Below are positions 12,038-24,249 of a stretch of DNA of 64,000 nucleotides, piece by piece. Under the pieces are notes generated by a model. It searched no databases. It had not been told where the DNA came from and was given only the letters and a program-made list of their open reading frames with translations. A program made the translations under genes and the position numbers. Every line of letters begins with the position of its first letter. Positions within the stretch are counted from its first letter, which is position 1. The DNA lies in assembly GCA_036937835.1 (NCBI GenBank), contig CM072879.1, positions 17,105,001 through 17,169,000 on the forward strand. Direction: 5' to 3'. The stretch comes from Pampus argenteus (lineage: Eukaryota > Chordata > Actinopteri > Scombriformes > Stromateidae).

Positions 12038-14742
12038 ATGACGTAAATGTGCCTTTACAAAAAGCAACACATGTATGTACAATAAAAAAATAAGAAATAG
12101 TAAAGAAACTGGGAGATGTAGAGGACCATAATATAATAAATAATAATTATAAAGTCATCAATCATCAGTTTCTGATAAAAACAAAGTCCGGTCTGTCTTT
12201 TAAACACACCTCTGTCGTCTGTCTGCATCCTTTCATTCATCAATAACCATCATTATCTGAATATTTACTGTGTGAGAAACCAGTAAACAACAACCTGTAG
12301 CTCCCAGCTATTTAGCAGGCAAGGTAAAGCCATTTCAAATTATTGGGGTAAATGGATGTGCTGTTGCTGTGGTCTCCTCTCATGGCTCAGCGTCATGGTA
12401 ACAACAGGTCTGACTCTGGTCTGAGCTAACGGGGCCAACCGCCTGAGAGGAAGAGCAGCAGGGCCCAAAGCAGCTCATCTCTTTATGTCTCTAATACGGT
12501 TGGAAAGGACGATCGCAGACGGCGGTGAGATGGGATGATAACTGAGTAGAAGGCTTTAAACGTCACTTTCCTCAAGTTCATCAGTTTCTATTGAAAACAA
12601 AGAGCTTTAATAGTTAAAGTCAAAACAATGTTATTTATAGACCCCAAAATTACATATGAGTCTCTAAAGGACACAAGATGCTTTATCCTTAGACCATAGA
12701 TTCAAAGAGAAGGAATCATAGAAAACACAGTTTAACAGGAAATCAAAGGAAAAGAGAGACGGCAGACGTCTTATATACAGAGTAATTAATAATATGGAGA
12801 CAAAAGAAAAGACAAGAAGAGACAAAACATTCACATATTGTAGCAACAGACAAAACAAAGAGACAAAAAAAAGATTAAATACAATAAAAAAAATTAGAGC
12901 GATGCTATAGACTATATAAATCATATATCAATAATAACCCACTAGATCTAACTCTACATCATGTCTCTGTGGACGGAGGTTAACTGGACTGAATGGGTCG
13001 AGCTGTCCGTGGTGCTGAAATCTCTCAGGAACGTAACCAACCTGCTTCTGGCTGCTTCGTTTTCACGTTTATGCTTCACTTTCACCGTCAGGATCGTGGA
13101 CGTATAATTGAAATATTTCTTTCTGTTCAGAACGGGAAAGTGGGACGCTTTCTCAAGGCTTCAGCACGTCTTTCTTCTGGATGGAGCAAAGAGTCACCAT
13201 GGAAACTTCAGCCTGTTTCAAAATAAGAGCTGAGAAAAAACAACCACCATAATAATCCCTGTGATAAAAAGTGACTGAAATGACTGTTATTAACACCTTT
13301 AATGGTCTCCATCATCATCATGTTTTTTGTTTTTTTTGCATTGATAAGTATCATCATACATCATATTCCATTTGTTGAAGTCGCCTGATTAACACCAGCA
13401 AAATAACCAGATGTATAAACAATAAAAGCTTGAAATGAGCGCCCTCGCCTTGAGGACAAGTGTCCCCCTCGCCTTAAAGATAACATCGGCCTCTGCTCTC
13501 AGATTACATAGCATGTGCATCATCTCCGTCGTCATTTCCAGATGGTTATCCCACCAGCAGATCTCTCAGCATTGGTCTGACCGGGACTCACATGCTTTGC
13601 ATAGTGATAACAAGCGTTGCCAGACCAGGTCACCCCAGATCAATAACACAGACCGAAGGCTGACGATGGCGGAACATTAAACTATTTTCCTTTTTAGTCA
13701 CAATATCCGGACTTTTGTTCCCTGGTATGGGTTAATCTCCAAAAAAAATCTCAGCTCCTACACTTCCCATAATGCAACTCAATGACATCTTTAATATGTC
13801 CCTGCTGAACTCCATGTTCCCGGTTTGTAACACAAGCTTTCTGTTATAAATGTGTTGCTTGAGTAACTTTTTTTTAGACATTGCTAAGCTTCTCCAGAGC
13901 CACAGAGGTAATTATATAGTTTCTACAAGATAAATAGCACCAACCACGTTAAATAAACTGATCTTAATCTCCTCTTTAAGATCCATACTGTTGATCTCTC
14001 CTGAGTTTGTTACTTGTCAAAGGGTTTTTAGGGAGTTTTTCCATATTCAAATCAAAGGTCTAAGGATAAAGGATGTTGTATTGCTGGACATAATGTAAAT
14101 ATATATATATATATATATAAATATATATATAGACTGTAGATTAGCCTGCCTATAAATATCTGGCAACTTCTGTGAATTCCTTAAAGAAACATTTTCAGCC
14201 TTGCCTTTATATAGACTGTTAGTGATATGTAGAGGCAGTACTTATACTGATAGTGGACTATTTGAGTTAAGGCCTCTGGTTAATCTCAACAGATTCATTA
14301 CACTGAGGCATAAAGTTCAGCATAAAATAATCTAAATACATTATGTTTTGTAATAAGAGGTTAAAAGAATGATAATATATGTGCATGTGCTGACAAATGC
14401 ATCTGGATATATGTCCTTCTATATGTTTAACATATTGCATATTATTCTTTCATTGTGTCATTTATATATATAACATGACTGGCTGCTTGCGTGCTGTCAT
14501 GAAGCATTTGTGCATCAGAGGTTTTCTGTGGCTGCAGGTCACTGGAAACACTGGGGAGGTATTGGTGGGATCAGCTGCAGACAGCACGGTGACGTTGTCT
14601 AGGAAGGCAGGGAGCAGTCTGCAGAATGCATGAGCTCAAGAGAAAAAGCATCCTCCACCTGAGCTTCGTGTGGAGGAAATGCATCTTTTATATCAACATG
14701 TAACTTTTCTTACATAGTCTTAAAAAAAACAAACAAAAAACG
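7066..14742. other. mbp-galr1 intergenic region
   Basis: About 7.7 kb lie between the divergent 5' ends of mbp (minus) and galr1 (plus). I see no firm gene. Simple repeats include C-run plus (CA)n at 7970-7999, (TA)n(TG)n at 8164-8215, (TG)n at 11993-12034 and (TA)n near 14097-14131. A GC-richer block at 9100-9480 has short overlapping open frames but no recognisable product. A palindromic RFX-like motif sits at 9859-9874. The two promoters should lie at the ends of this region, but no clear TATA box was found. Confidence 0.5.
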
Positions 14743-15825
14743 ATGGAGAACCAAAGTCAGCCTTTCAACGCCAACACCGTGAGGCTGCCTGCTAAACTCA
14801 TAACAGGGATGGGAGTAGATAACTTTATTTCTCTTCTCATATTTGGACTTATTTTCATCCTCGGGGTGCTTGGGAACACCTTGGTGATCACCGTGCTGGC
14901 GCGCAGTAAACCGGGACAACCGAGGAGCACAACCAACATCTTCATCCTCAACCTGAGCGTTGCGGACCTCTCCTACCTCCTCTTCTGCGTCCCCTTCCAG
15001 TCCACCATCTACATGCTCCCCACATGGGTTCTGGGAGCTTTCATCTGCAAGTTCATCCATTACTTCTTCACCGTATCCATGCTGGTCAGTATTTTCACTC
15101 TGTCGGCGATGTCAGTGGATCGTTACGTGGCCATCGTCCACGCCAGGAAGTCCTCGTCCATCCGGGTGGGGAGGCATGCCATGCTCGGAGTGGTGCTGAT
15201 CTGGGTCCTGTCTCTGGTCATGGCAGCCCCTGTTGCGCATTACCAGAGGCTTGTGGAGAGGGAGGACAACAACACGTTCTGCTGGGAAGTTTGGCCTGAT
15301 CACCAGAGAAAAGTCTACGTGATGTGCACCTTTGTTTTCGGTTACCTGTCGCCTCTCGCCTTGATATCTGTCTGCTATGCAAAGGTGCGTCAATCAGAGT
15401 GAATGCAGAACAAATCCACGAATCTAAGCATGATGCAAAATTATGGCTTTTAATGATTTTTATCCTCAATAAACACGTGTTATGTGATGATCAATTAGTG
15501 AAATTGAATCTGAACTAATTAAATCTCTTTTAATAATCTGTGCCTTGCAGGTTTTAAACCATCTGCACAAAAAACTGAAGAATGTCTCTAAAAAATCAGA
15601 GCTCTCCAAAAAGAAGGTGAGTGCTTAACCTGCCAATAAATGAATAAATCTGTTGGATTCAGTTTACAGTAAAGACAAATGAGTAGAATACAACAACATA
15701 TTCAGGGAGCGTGTGGTAAATGTTCTCCTGTAATGACTGAGAATTTCACAGTGGAGCAGATGCAGTCTTGTCTGTATAATTAGTGTTTAATTAGAGTCTA
15801 ATGGCAGTCATTGTTCTCTGAAGGA

Positions 15826-15856
<31 letters not shown>

Positions 15857-16376
15857 CATATATATACACGTCTGTAATTGAATATGTCTTTCTCATGATG
15901 CAACATGCAACAAATAATCAAGTGTCTCTTCATCATTTCATCAGCCTCTGTGTTGTCCAGTTATATTTGATCACATGACAAGTTATCACCAATCATTATC
16001 TGGTCCGTCGTCCCCTCCACAGACAGCGCAGACCGTCTTCGTGGTGGTGGTGGTCTTCTGTCTGTCTTGGCTGCCTCACCACATTGTCCACCTGTGGGTG
16101 GAGTTTGGCTCTTTTCCTCTCAACCAGGCCTCATTCGTGTTCAGGATGGTGGCTCACTGCTTGGCCTACAGTAACTCCTCCGTCAACCCCATCATCTACG
16201 CCTTTCTGTCAGAGAACTTCAGGAACTCCTACAAGCAGGTTTTCTATTGCCGGGGACCGAGCGAGTGTCCTCTGAACGACACCAGGGACCTCCGTAGCAG
16301 GATGGAGGCGGCACCATCCACTAATGTCAGTGTGACTTACAAAGGTCATGACTCTCAGATCAGTAAAATGCTTTGA
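14743..16376 (+). CDS. galr1: galanin receptor type 1, three exons
   Basis: This is a class A G-protein-coupled receptor for the neuropeptide galanin, acting at the plasma membrane and expected to couple to Gi. Exons are 14743-15384 (214 aa), 15551-15616 (22 aa) and 16023-16376 (117 aa plus TGA), total 353 aa, close to the human length of 349. Exon 1 covers TM1-TM5. It has the TM1 GN pair (44-45), the TM2 Asp in LSVADL (D75), and DRY at 126-128. Cysteines C102 and C180 should form the extracellular disulfide. Exon 2 encodes the third intracellular loop (HLHKKLKNVSKKSE), almost as in human. Exon 3 carries TM6 (CLSWLPHH), TM7 with NPIIY (291-295) and a likely palmitoylated Cys at 312. N-X-S/T sites occur at N3 and in DNNTF. 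The three-exon structure and the mbp neighbour match vertebrate GALR1; the teleost a or b label is not decided. Confidence 0.96.
15826..15863. repeat. (TA)n microsatellite in galr1 intron 2
   Basis: An alternating TA run with a few CA interruptions lies between the second and third coding exons of galr1. It has no apparent effect on the splice sites. Confidence 0.85.
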
Positions 16377-18914
16377 TGCTGCTGCTGAGAGAATCTGCTG
16401 TGATCTCTGCAGGTCTCAACTGGATTTTTGAGCCTGATACCAATATTTGAGTTTTAAAAATAATCCTAGTATTGTTATATGGTATATACGTTGGCTGATA
16501 TTTGTTGTTTAACATAAACTGTAGTGCTTCAAAATGAGCTACGGGTGTGTTAGAAATATGTCAAATTTCTCACTTTGTATAGGTACTCATGTTTATAATG
16601 TTATTATATATTTTATGTTAAAATTTTATGTTGAAACCGGAAACCACAACAGAAAACGTGCAGCAGGTTGCAGATGTAAATATGTCGATGATTCAGACAC
16701 GTGAACTAGTGTTTTTTTTAGGGAAATTAGCTTAGCTTAACACAAAGACAGGAAACAGATGGAAACAGCTAGCCTGGCTCTGTTCAAAGCAAACAAAGCT
16801 CAACAGTTAACATCTTATATCTTGTTTTTTTTAATGCATTTGAAAACCAAAAGGTGAAAATGACAACGCAGCATTTTACGAGGTGTTATGTTGACTATTT
16901 TTTGGCTGGGACCAGTTGCTAAGTACGTCAGGTCTCTCTCACAAATGTTGAATTATTCTCTTAAGAATTTGTAATTCATACATTTAAATGAACAATTGGT
17001 AACCTAAAACCATTTTTGATGAATTAGATTATAATAGAGATCAAGATTTGTATAAAGCCAGACATTTTACGTTCAAAAAGTATGAACCTGTCCTCTGGTG
17101 GACAAATGCTGTAACTGCGACACTGTTTCAAATTTCCAATTTCCTTTCTAATGTCCTGTTGCAAGATTAAAATGTAAATTAATTAAATATCCATGCAGGG
17201 AAACTACAGTGTGGTTGAAGTTTGGCAAGTGAAAGTCTTTGTTAATATTAGGAAAAGTCATCTTTATGAGTAATAAAAAGACAATCATTAATCGCAGGTC
17301 GGTATTGGGTCTCGTCTCCTCAGATGCACTACACACACATTCACCCCTTCAACCTCTGCTGCTACTTCCTGCATTTGTGGACATTGAGTGTAAATTAAGA
17401 GCTGTCTAATATATGTGTAACTCCAAAGGAAACTGGGCTTTTTTTTATTTTTATAGTACAACTTTTCTATTCACTGACTGGCTGACACATCAACACCAAC
17501 ATATCCGTGGTAAAGTGAAATTGAAACTGAAACAAAGACAAAGGATGAAAAACAAGACTGACTGAACCTTTGCAAAGTATAGAAAGTTAGATTCAGCTTC
17601 AATTTCATAATGATGCATTCATTTTCTGTACATTTCATTTGGTCCTATTCATTATGATTGAAATTAACTCACATACAATATAAGCAATATATGCTCTGAT
17701 TGTTTGGTATAGCTGTAGGCTGAGTTACTATGTACATACATTGATAGCAATACGTACTGCACATATATATATAGTACATGAGAGTAAATAATGATGCAGA
17801 ATTTAAATGGCATTGCAGATAACCATTCTGTCTCCAAAGACAAAAGGTAAAGGACATAAAGCCCCTGGCTGGTTCACACCTGAGCTACCAAAGACTGTTC
17901 ACAACAGAGAAAAAAACAAGTCCTGAAGTCGATCTCTTGCTGTCATTTGCATTAGTGGTTTTAGACAGTCTGCAGGAGGTGCTGAGGGACAAATTTTGTC
18001 TAATCACTCTTTAATAAAACTCATGCAGACACATTCTTCAAACCTACTGTGTGGTCAGATTTTCCCCATTTCTGTTAACGGGAACCTTTGATTTTGTGTT
18101 TGTAATCCTGCAGTACAGTTAGTTTTCACTTGTGTTGGTGTTTTAATTTAAGCAAAAAGTGATTGCGAATTTGTATATCATAAGAAAGCTCATACACTAC
18201 ACCACAAATGGCACAGACTGTTTAGATGGAGTCAGTTTTGAGCTGGTTTCCCTTTATGATCATACAGACTGATTCCTGCTCATCCCCAAGGTGTAATTTG
18301 ATTAGGATGACTTTCACAAACAGGTAATGCTGCACACTCCATCCCCTGCAGTCATACTGAACAATGGAGCAACCTAGCCATTCAAACTGCACCAGAATAT
18401 GATTTCCAGGATTTGAACCTTTATGCTTGGAGTGTGAGGGGATCTCATGCATGAAGACAAGATTTACAGTAAAGGAAAAGTGTTAAATTGTCATTATAAT
18501 GAAGATGCGATATATTGGCAGTCAGGTTGCATAAAACATCCTATTCTCATTTAAATTATTGTGTTGCACATGACACCCTGCTGTTACAAGTAGGCAAACA
18601 GGCCAATAAATATGAGAGGAGGCCGTCTGTGTGACTGAAGTTATTTAATTAGGAGTTACAAGATTTAAATATTTGAGTTAAATCATGTTGGGGAAAAAAA
18701 AGTGCTTGTTTCCTTTTAATCGCTTCAGAATATAAAAAAAAAAATCTTGTTGGCAGACTTCTAAAGAGGTTCTTTTCCACTTTGGTGCCCTGGTGATTTT
18801 GGAGTAATTTGAAGTCATTTAGAGATGCAGCCAACAATCTCACTACAGTGAGAAGAAGAACTACTACATTGCTGATACATTTGTTAAAATACACCATACA
18901 TGAATTTAAAGACA
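16377..18914. other. galr1 3' flank and spacer, with a dispersed repeat fragment
   Basis: This holds the presumed galr1 3' UTR and a spacer to the convergent gene on the minus strand. I see no further coding sequence. Around 16720-16810 the sequence TTAGCTTAGCTTAACACAAA, followed by GCTAGCCTGGCTCTG, resembles a repeat scattered widely in teleost genomes. The rest is AT-rich and unremarkable. Confidence 0.45.
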
Positions 18915-18995
18915 CAAGGGATTCATTTGAATATGTTTATTATGTTTCAAGTTTACAGTTGTTGCTTGTGCTGAAGCGTGCTCCCACAAACAGAA
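18915..18995 (-). other. putative 3' UTR exon with poly(A) signal
   Basis: Downstream of the tandem-repeat protein stop codon, a donor (CAAACAG|GTAAAC, exon side from 19143) pairs with a strong acceptor at 18996. The acceptor has a long T/C tract ending CCCCCTTAAG. This implies a 147-bp intron (18996-19142) and a terminal non-coding exon. AATAAA lies at 18936-18941 on the minus strand. The donor is only 27 nt after the stop, so splicing there should not trigger decay. The lower boundary is approximate. Confidence 0.55.
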
Positions 18996-19169
18996 CCTTA
19001 AGGGGGAAAAAAAAAAGAAAACAAAAAAAAAAGTTTAGCAAATAGTATTCCTACTTTTTCCCTTAACCCAAACTCCAGAAAGCATGATTAACTTGTCAGT
19101 GATTTACCAAACACACAACAGTAATCAATAAGTTTAGTTTACCTGTTTGCAGATAGCTTAAAGATCCTC

Positions 19170-21708
19170 TTAAGGTTGACGAAGTCTGTTGTACACAGGA
19201 ACCTGCTGCCAGTAGGGATGCTGCACTGGTGCTCTTGGATCTGGTTTAGGACTTCCGAGATTGGCAACACCTTCCTGGGAAACCAAATCCCACATGCCAG
19301 CTTTGCTTTGGGTCACACCATAGTTGGCCGGGTAGCTCGGGCGGGGCTGCGGCTGCACCTGGGGCTTGGCCGGGTAGCTGGGGCGGGGCTGCGGCTGCAC
19401 CTGGGGCTTGGCCGGGTAGCTGGGGCGGGGCTGCGGCTGCACCTGGGGCTTGGCCGGGTAGCTGGGGCGGGGCTGCGGCTGCACCTGGGGCTTGGCCGGG
19501 TAGCTGGGGCGGGGCTGCGGCTGCACCTGGGGCTTGGCCGGGTAGCTGGGGCGGGGCTGCGGCTGCACCTGGGGCTTGGCCGGGTAGCTGGGGCGGGGCT
19601 GCGGCTGCACCTGGGGCTTGGCCGGGTAGCTCGGGCGGGGCTGCGGCTGCACCTGGGGCTTGGCCGGGTAGCTCGGGCGGGGCTGCGGCTGCACCTGGGG
19701 CTTGGCCGGGTAGCTCGGGCGGGGCTGCGGCTGCACCTGGGGCTTGGCCGGGTAGCTCGGGCGGGGCTGCGGCTGCACCTGGGGCTTGGCCGGGTAGCTC
19801 GGGCGGGGCTGCGGCTGCACCTGGGGCTTGGCCGGGTAGCTCGGGCGGGGCTGCGGCTGCACCTGGGGCTTGGCCGGGTAGCTCGGGCGGGGCTGCGGCT
19901 GCACCTGGGGCTTGGCCGGGTAGCTCGGGCGGGGCTGCGGCTGCACCTGGGGCTTGGCCGGGTAGCTCGGGCGGGGCTGCGGCTGCACCTGGGGCTTGGC
20001 CGGGTAGCTGGGGCGGGGCTGCGGCTGCACCTGGGGCTTGGCCGGGTAGCTGGGGCGGGGCTGCGGCTGCACCTGGGGCTTGGCCGGGTAGCTGGGGCGG
20101 GGCTGCGGCTGCACCTGGGGCTTGGCCGGGTAGCTGGGGCGGGGCTGCGGCTGCACCTGGGGCTTGGCCGGGTAGCTGGGGCGGGGCTGCGGCTGCACCT
20201 GGGGCTTGGCCGGGTAGCTGGGGCGGGGCTGCGGCTGCACCTGGGGCTTGGCCGGGTAGCTGGGGCGGGGCTGCGGCTGCACCTGGGGCTTGGCCGGGTA
20301 GCTGGGGCGGGGCTGCGGCTGCACCTGGGGCTTGGCCGGGTAGCTGGGGCGGGGCTGCGGCTGCACCTGGGGCTTGGCCGGGAAGCTGGGGCGGGGCTGC
20401 GGCTGCACCTGGGGCTTGGCCGGGAAGCTGGGGCGGGGCTGCGGCTGCACCTGGGGCTTGGCCGGGAAGCTGGGGCGGGGCTGCGGCTGCACCTGGGGCT
20501 TGGCCGGGAAGCTGGGGCGGGGCTGCGGCTGCACCTGGGGCTTGGCCGGGAAGCTGGGGCGGGGCTGCGGCTGCACCTGGGGCTTGGCCGGGAAGCTGGG
20601 GCGGGGCTGCGGCTGCACCTGGGGCTTGGCCGGGAAGCTGGGGCGGGGCTGCGGCTGCACCTGGGGCTTGGCCGGGAAGCTCGGGCGGGGCTGCGGCTGC
20701 ACCTGGGGCTTGGCCGGGAAGCTCGGGCGGGGCTGCGGCTGCACCTGGGGCTTGGCCGGGAAGCTCGGGCGGGGCTGCGGCTGCACCTGGGGCTTGGCCG
20801 GGAAGCTGGGGCGGGGCTGCACCTGGGGCTTGGCCGGGAAGCTGGGGCGGGGCTGCACCTGGGGCTTGGCCGGGAAGCTGGGGCGGGGCTGCACCTGGGG
20901 CTTGGCCGGGAAGCTGGGGCGGGGCTGGGGTTGTGCTCTTGGATCTGGTCTAGAACTTTTGAGATTGGCAACACCTTCATGGGAAAGGGCAAAATCCCAC
21001 ATGCCAGCTTTGCTCTGGGTCACACCATAGTTGGCCGGGTAGCTTGGGCGGGGCTGTGGCTGGGCCGGATTACCAGAATGAGTCTGAGTCAAATAATTTG
21101 AACCAAGACCAAACCTGTTCTGATTATTCTGCAGAGCAAAATCCCACATGCCACGTTTGGTCTGGGGGACACCGTGTGTATTTAGGCTAGTTTGATAGTG
21201 TGACTGTTGTGGTTTCTGAGCCATCATAAGGCCAGGATTGTAACTAGAAACACTTCCTTCTGGACTGTAACCAGTTACTTGCCTACCATATGAGCCACCA
21301 TCTCCAGCACTTGGAATAGGTTTCAGGCTCTCAGATGACCCACGTTCAGTGTCAGTGGGTCTATAACCTCCAGGTAGTGCAGATCTCTCATAACTGGGAG
21401 GTAAAGCAGGTTTGAGGCTTCTTGGGAAATCCTCAGCCAGCTCAAAGTGAGGTTTAATAGAGCCTTGATTTCTGAAGCTGAGTGCTAGAAGGAGAAGCCA
21501 ATTTGATGGTCAGTATAGTTGCTGCATTGTTAAGTTAAACTACAGTTTGTGTAGCATTCAAGCTTACCATTTGCATGGTGTCCAAAAGCCAACAGTGAGA
21601 GCAGGAGCACCCTGAAAATTAAACATAACATGTCAAACAACTCAGGCTAGTGCAGGAATACATCTGCCACAATAAAGAAAAGTCATCTTACCTCACACGG
21701 GAAGCCAT
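19170..21708 (-). CDS. secreted Pro/Gln-rich tandem-repeat protein, function unknown
   Basis: I do not recognise this protein. Coding exons are 21692-21708 (ATG at 21706-21708), 21568-21611 and 19170-21484, joined in phase at GT/AG sites; they give 791 aa ending LRQP. Residues 1-22 form a signal peptide (MASRVRVLLLSLLAFG, then a small-residue cleavage region), so the product should be secreted. An acidic/Ser/Pro region follows, then two GMWDFAL modules. Next come 38 tandem units: three of 12 aa (PQVQPRPSFPAK), ten of 14 aa with Phe (PQVQPQPRPSFPAK) and 25 with Tyr (PQVQPQPRPSYPAK). A third module (GMWDLVSQEGVANL) and a short tail close the protein. No cysteines occur in the repeat. Fish egg-coat proteins and mussel adhesive proteins also carry Pro-rich repeats with Tyr and Lys, but no homology is claimed. 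A TATA-like box, signal peptide, 3' UTR intron and poly(A) signal support a real gene. Confidence 0.82.
19331..20930. repeat. 42-bp coding minisatellite, 38 full units
   Basis: Unit starts fall every 42 bp from 19331 to 20801 (35 units), followed by three 36-bp units at 20801, 20837 and 20873 and a partial unit at 20909. Two sites vary: TAC/TTC (Tyr to Phe) and a silent Pro codon CCC/CCG. Along the plus strand the pattern is 1 CCG, 6 CCC, 9 CCG, 9 CCC (all Tyr), then 7 CCC and 3 CCG (all Phe), then the 36-bp units. Long blocks of identical units imply recent block duplication. Unit lengths are multiples of three, so the reading frame is kept. The copy number here could be affected by assembly. 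Confidence 0.97.
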
Positions 21709-21822
21709 TATTTTGAAAATTGAAGTCCAACAGCCTCTATACTTACAACTTATACTATACAACCAGACAACAAAATCAGAAGGTATTGTTTGCACTTCCT
21801 AACTCTGCCAGCCACAGTGGCT

Positions 21823-21830
21823 CTTTTTAA
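21823..21830 (-). promoter_or_regulatory. TATA-like box of the tandem-repeat protein gene
   Basis: TTAAAAAG lies about 115-120 bp upstream of the start codon on the minus strand. It would predict transcription starting near 21795 and a 5' UTR of about 85 nt. No other strong core element was seen. Confidence 0.4.
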
Positions 21831-21839
21831 GTCCTGGAG

Positions 21840-24210
21840 TTGACCAGCAAAGTCTGATGAAGTGATAAGAATCAGGTGTGTGGGATCCAACCTGGGCAGG
21901 TGTTTACACTTTAGTTAACGGGCCTCCACTTTCACTCCAGTTTCTACACCTGATCAGTGGTTTTGAATGTGAGAGCCTCTGCAAGCACATTATTAAAAGT
22001 TAAGTTAAAATGATCTTGAAATTAATAAATGTATTAAAGATAAATTGACTCCACTAAATATCTGTGCGCAGATTAATAATCTCAATCTGTAAATCAACAG
22101 CAGGAGTCTGATGTCTCATTTCATTCATCGTCCCCTCTCTATGAAGGACTATTGAATAATGCACTCAAATGCTTCAAATGTTATTTCCCATTAGCTGAAG
22201 AGTGTATTACTGGCAGTGTCACAGTGAGACGCTGCCACAGCTGAGAAATGATAAAAAACGGTGCTTCGGCTTGCTGGTCATTCAAAGATGATTTTTATGA
22301 AAAGGTCACATTCATATTACTGCGATGCTTTTTTTTTTTTTTTTTTTGGGAAGAAAGTAATTTTTTCTTTTATCCCTTAAGACTCGATCCACTTAGTCCC
22401 CGAGATCATTACAGCTCTCGAAGGTCTTTAAACCAAAAAAAAGTAAAATGATGAATAGGATTAATGTGATGAGATTTAAACATCCGTCTTCTCACTCTCC
22501 TCAAAAGGCTGTTTTAACCTCAGTTGAACAGCAGATGTCAGACTTATACAGGTGTTGACGTTTCTTTTATTATATATATCCTGTACTTTTATTTATTTAT
22601 GACATATTGCACATTTAATATCTCTGTAAATCAGTTTCCGTACAGAAATGTGTGTGAATATTTAGCACAATATGCGTTTATGAATGACTCCTGTGTGTGA
22701 TTTTGGTGGGTTTTGTCATCTAAATCAACCGTCATTTCTCTCCCCAATGGGAAATTAATTTCTCCATCTTCCGTTTGAATCAATATCATTCCCTGATAAG
22801 CTCTCCCATTTCTTATTTGGCTACGTGGCAGCTGAGCTCTCTATCCCTCCCCTGAGACTCCCAGCCCTCCTAGTCAAAGTGTAAATAATATGGGTAATTA
22901 GATATGAATTGATTGTGTTGTAAGTTGCAGACATTTCATCCATCACTCTAAAAGCTGTTTAACGATAGATTACCAGCCAATAATTCCCTGTGGAGTGAGA
23001 GCGAACGGAGCAGCGGACGACTTCGGTCTTATTTGTTATGTGAGGGGGTGTCATAAATCTGCTGAATAATAAATATTACTGCAGGTCAATGTTTCAGTGC
23101 TGGAGGTGGTGGTGTTATTAATACAGAGGAGGTTATGAATCATCACAGCAACGATGGTGCAGATGATCTTTTTATTTCTCTACACTTTTCCATGACATTA
23201 AATGTGTTATTATGATTATTATATTTTAGTTGAAGATATTTGAATTTGAATTAAAGTTTTGATATGAATGTCAGCATAAAATAAAGATTGTATTTTTTTT
23301 CCATTTGTTGTAAAAACAAAAACAAACAAAAAAAAAAAGTAAATTTGTTTTTTAAATTAAATTTTTTTTTAATTAAAAAAAAAATTAAAACGATTAAGAT
23401 AACAAGTAGTCGGTGTTATATGTAACCTAAGGTACTGAAGATATATTTTATATATATATATATGTTAGTTTCATAACTCATGTGGAAGCTCATCCAGCAG
23501 AGACTATAGTTAATTCACTTCAATTAAAATTTGCTTTAAAAAACATTTTTCAAAGCATTGAATGTGTAAAACATGTTTTAAAGAGAAAGTTCAAAAACTG
23601 AACACATAAGTATTTATTTATTTTACATTGCTGTGTTGTTGTTGTTGTTGTTGTTGTTGTGTTGTTACTTTTACTCAAGTAAAAGGATCTGAATACTTTT
23701 TCACCACTGATCAGACGTCATTTGGAGATCATTTCATCTAATTGTGTTGGTGCATACTTGAGGAAAGTTAACACTAGTTAGTGCAGAGGAGTGTACAGTC
23801 ATTTAACAGACATCATACCAGCGGCGCTGCGAGAACGTTAGAAGTCTATAAGGTCATTTCAATCAAGCATTCCTACAATCTGCTATTTACATTCTTTGGC
23901 ATCTTGCGTGCAGAAGGTGACATTCGTAAAAGGTGCATTCCTGGACAGGTGTGACTCCGACAGGTGAGTCTGCGATGTGTTCAGAACAAATGCAGAGAAT
24001 GTGCGGTTCATTTCTCAGGCAGATTTCTACAATTTTTATACGAATTCACATTTTCTTGTGTTTTTCACATGTTTAGGAAATCACTCTGCTATGACAGTAA
24101 AAGTACTTACTATAGATTCAGTGTTTTACAGGAAAATGCATTATGTGTATTCTTGAGGCTTGAACCCATTTCACTTCCGCATTTCCAAAGTTCATCTTTT
24201 GAAAGAAATT

Positions 24211-24249
<39 letters not shown>

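Noticed and set aside
14710..15469. Minus-strand and alternate-frame open frames over galr1 exon 1
   Set aside because: Shadows of the galr1 coding frame, which is clearly identified by its seven-helix signature.
19331..20930. CRISPR-like array
   Set aside because: Units are directly adjacent with no unique spacers and they encode protein; the genome is eukaryotic.
19313..20992. Second minus-strand frame (559 aa, Arg/Ser/Pro-rich)
   Set aside because: Same repeat artefact; it lacks a sensible N-terminus and upstream exons.
19176..21101. Long plus-strand open frame (641 aa) antisense to the repeat protein
   Set aside because: The 42-bp unit is a multiple of three and has no stop in several frames, so long frames appear on both strands. 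Only the minus-strand frame has a signal peptide, introns in phase, a promoter and a poly(A) signal.
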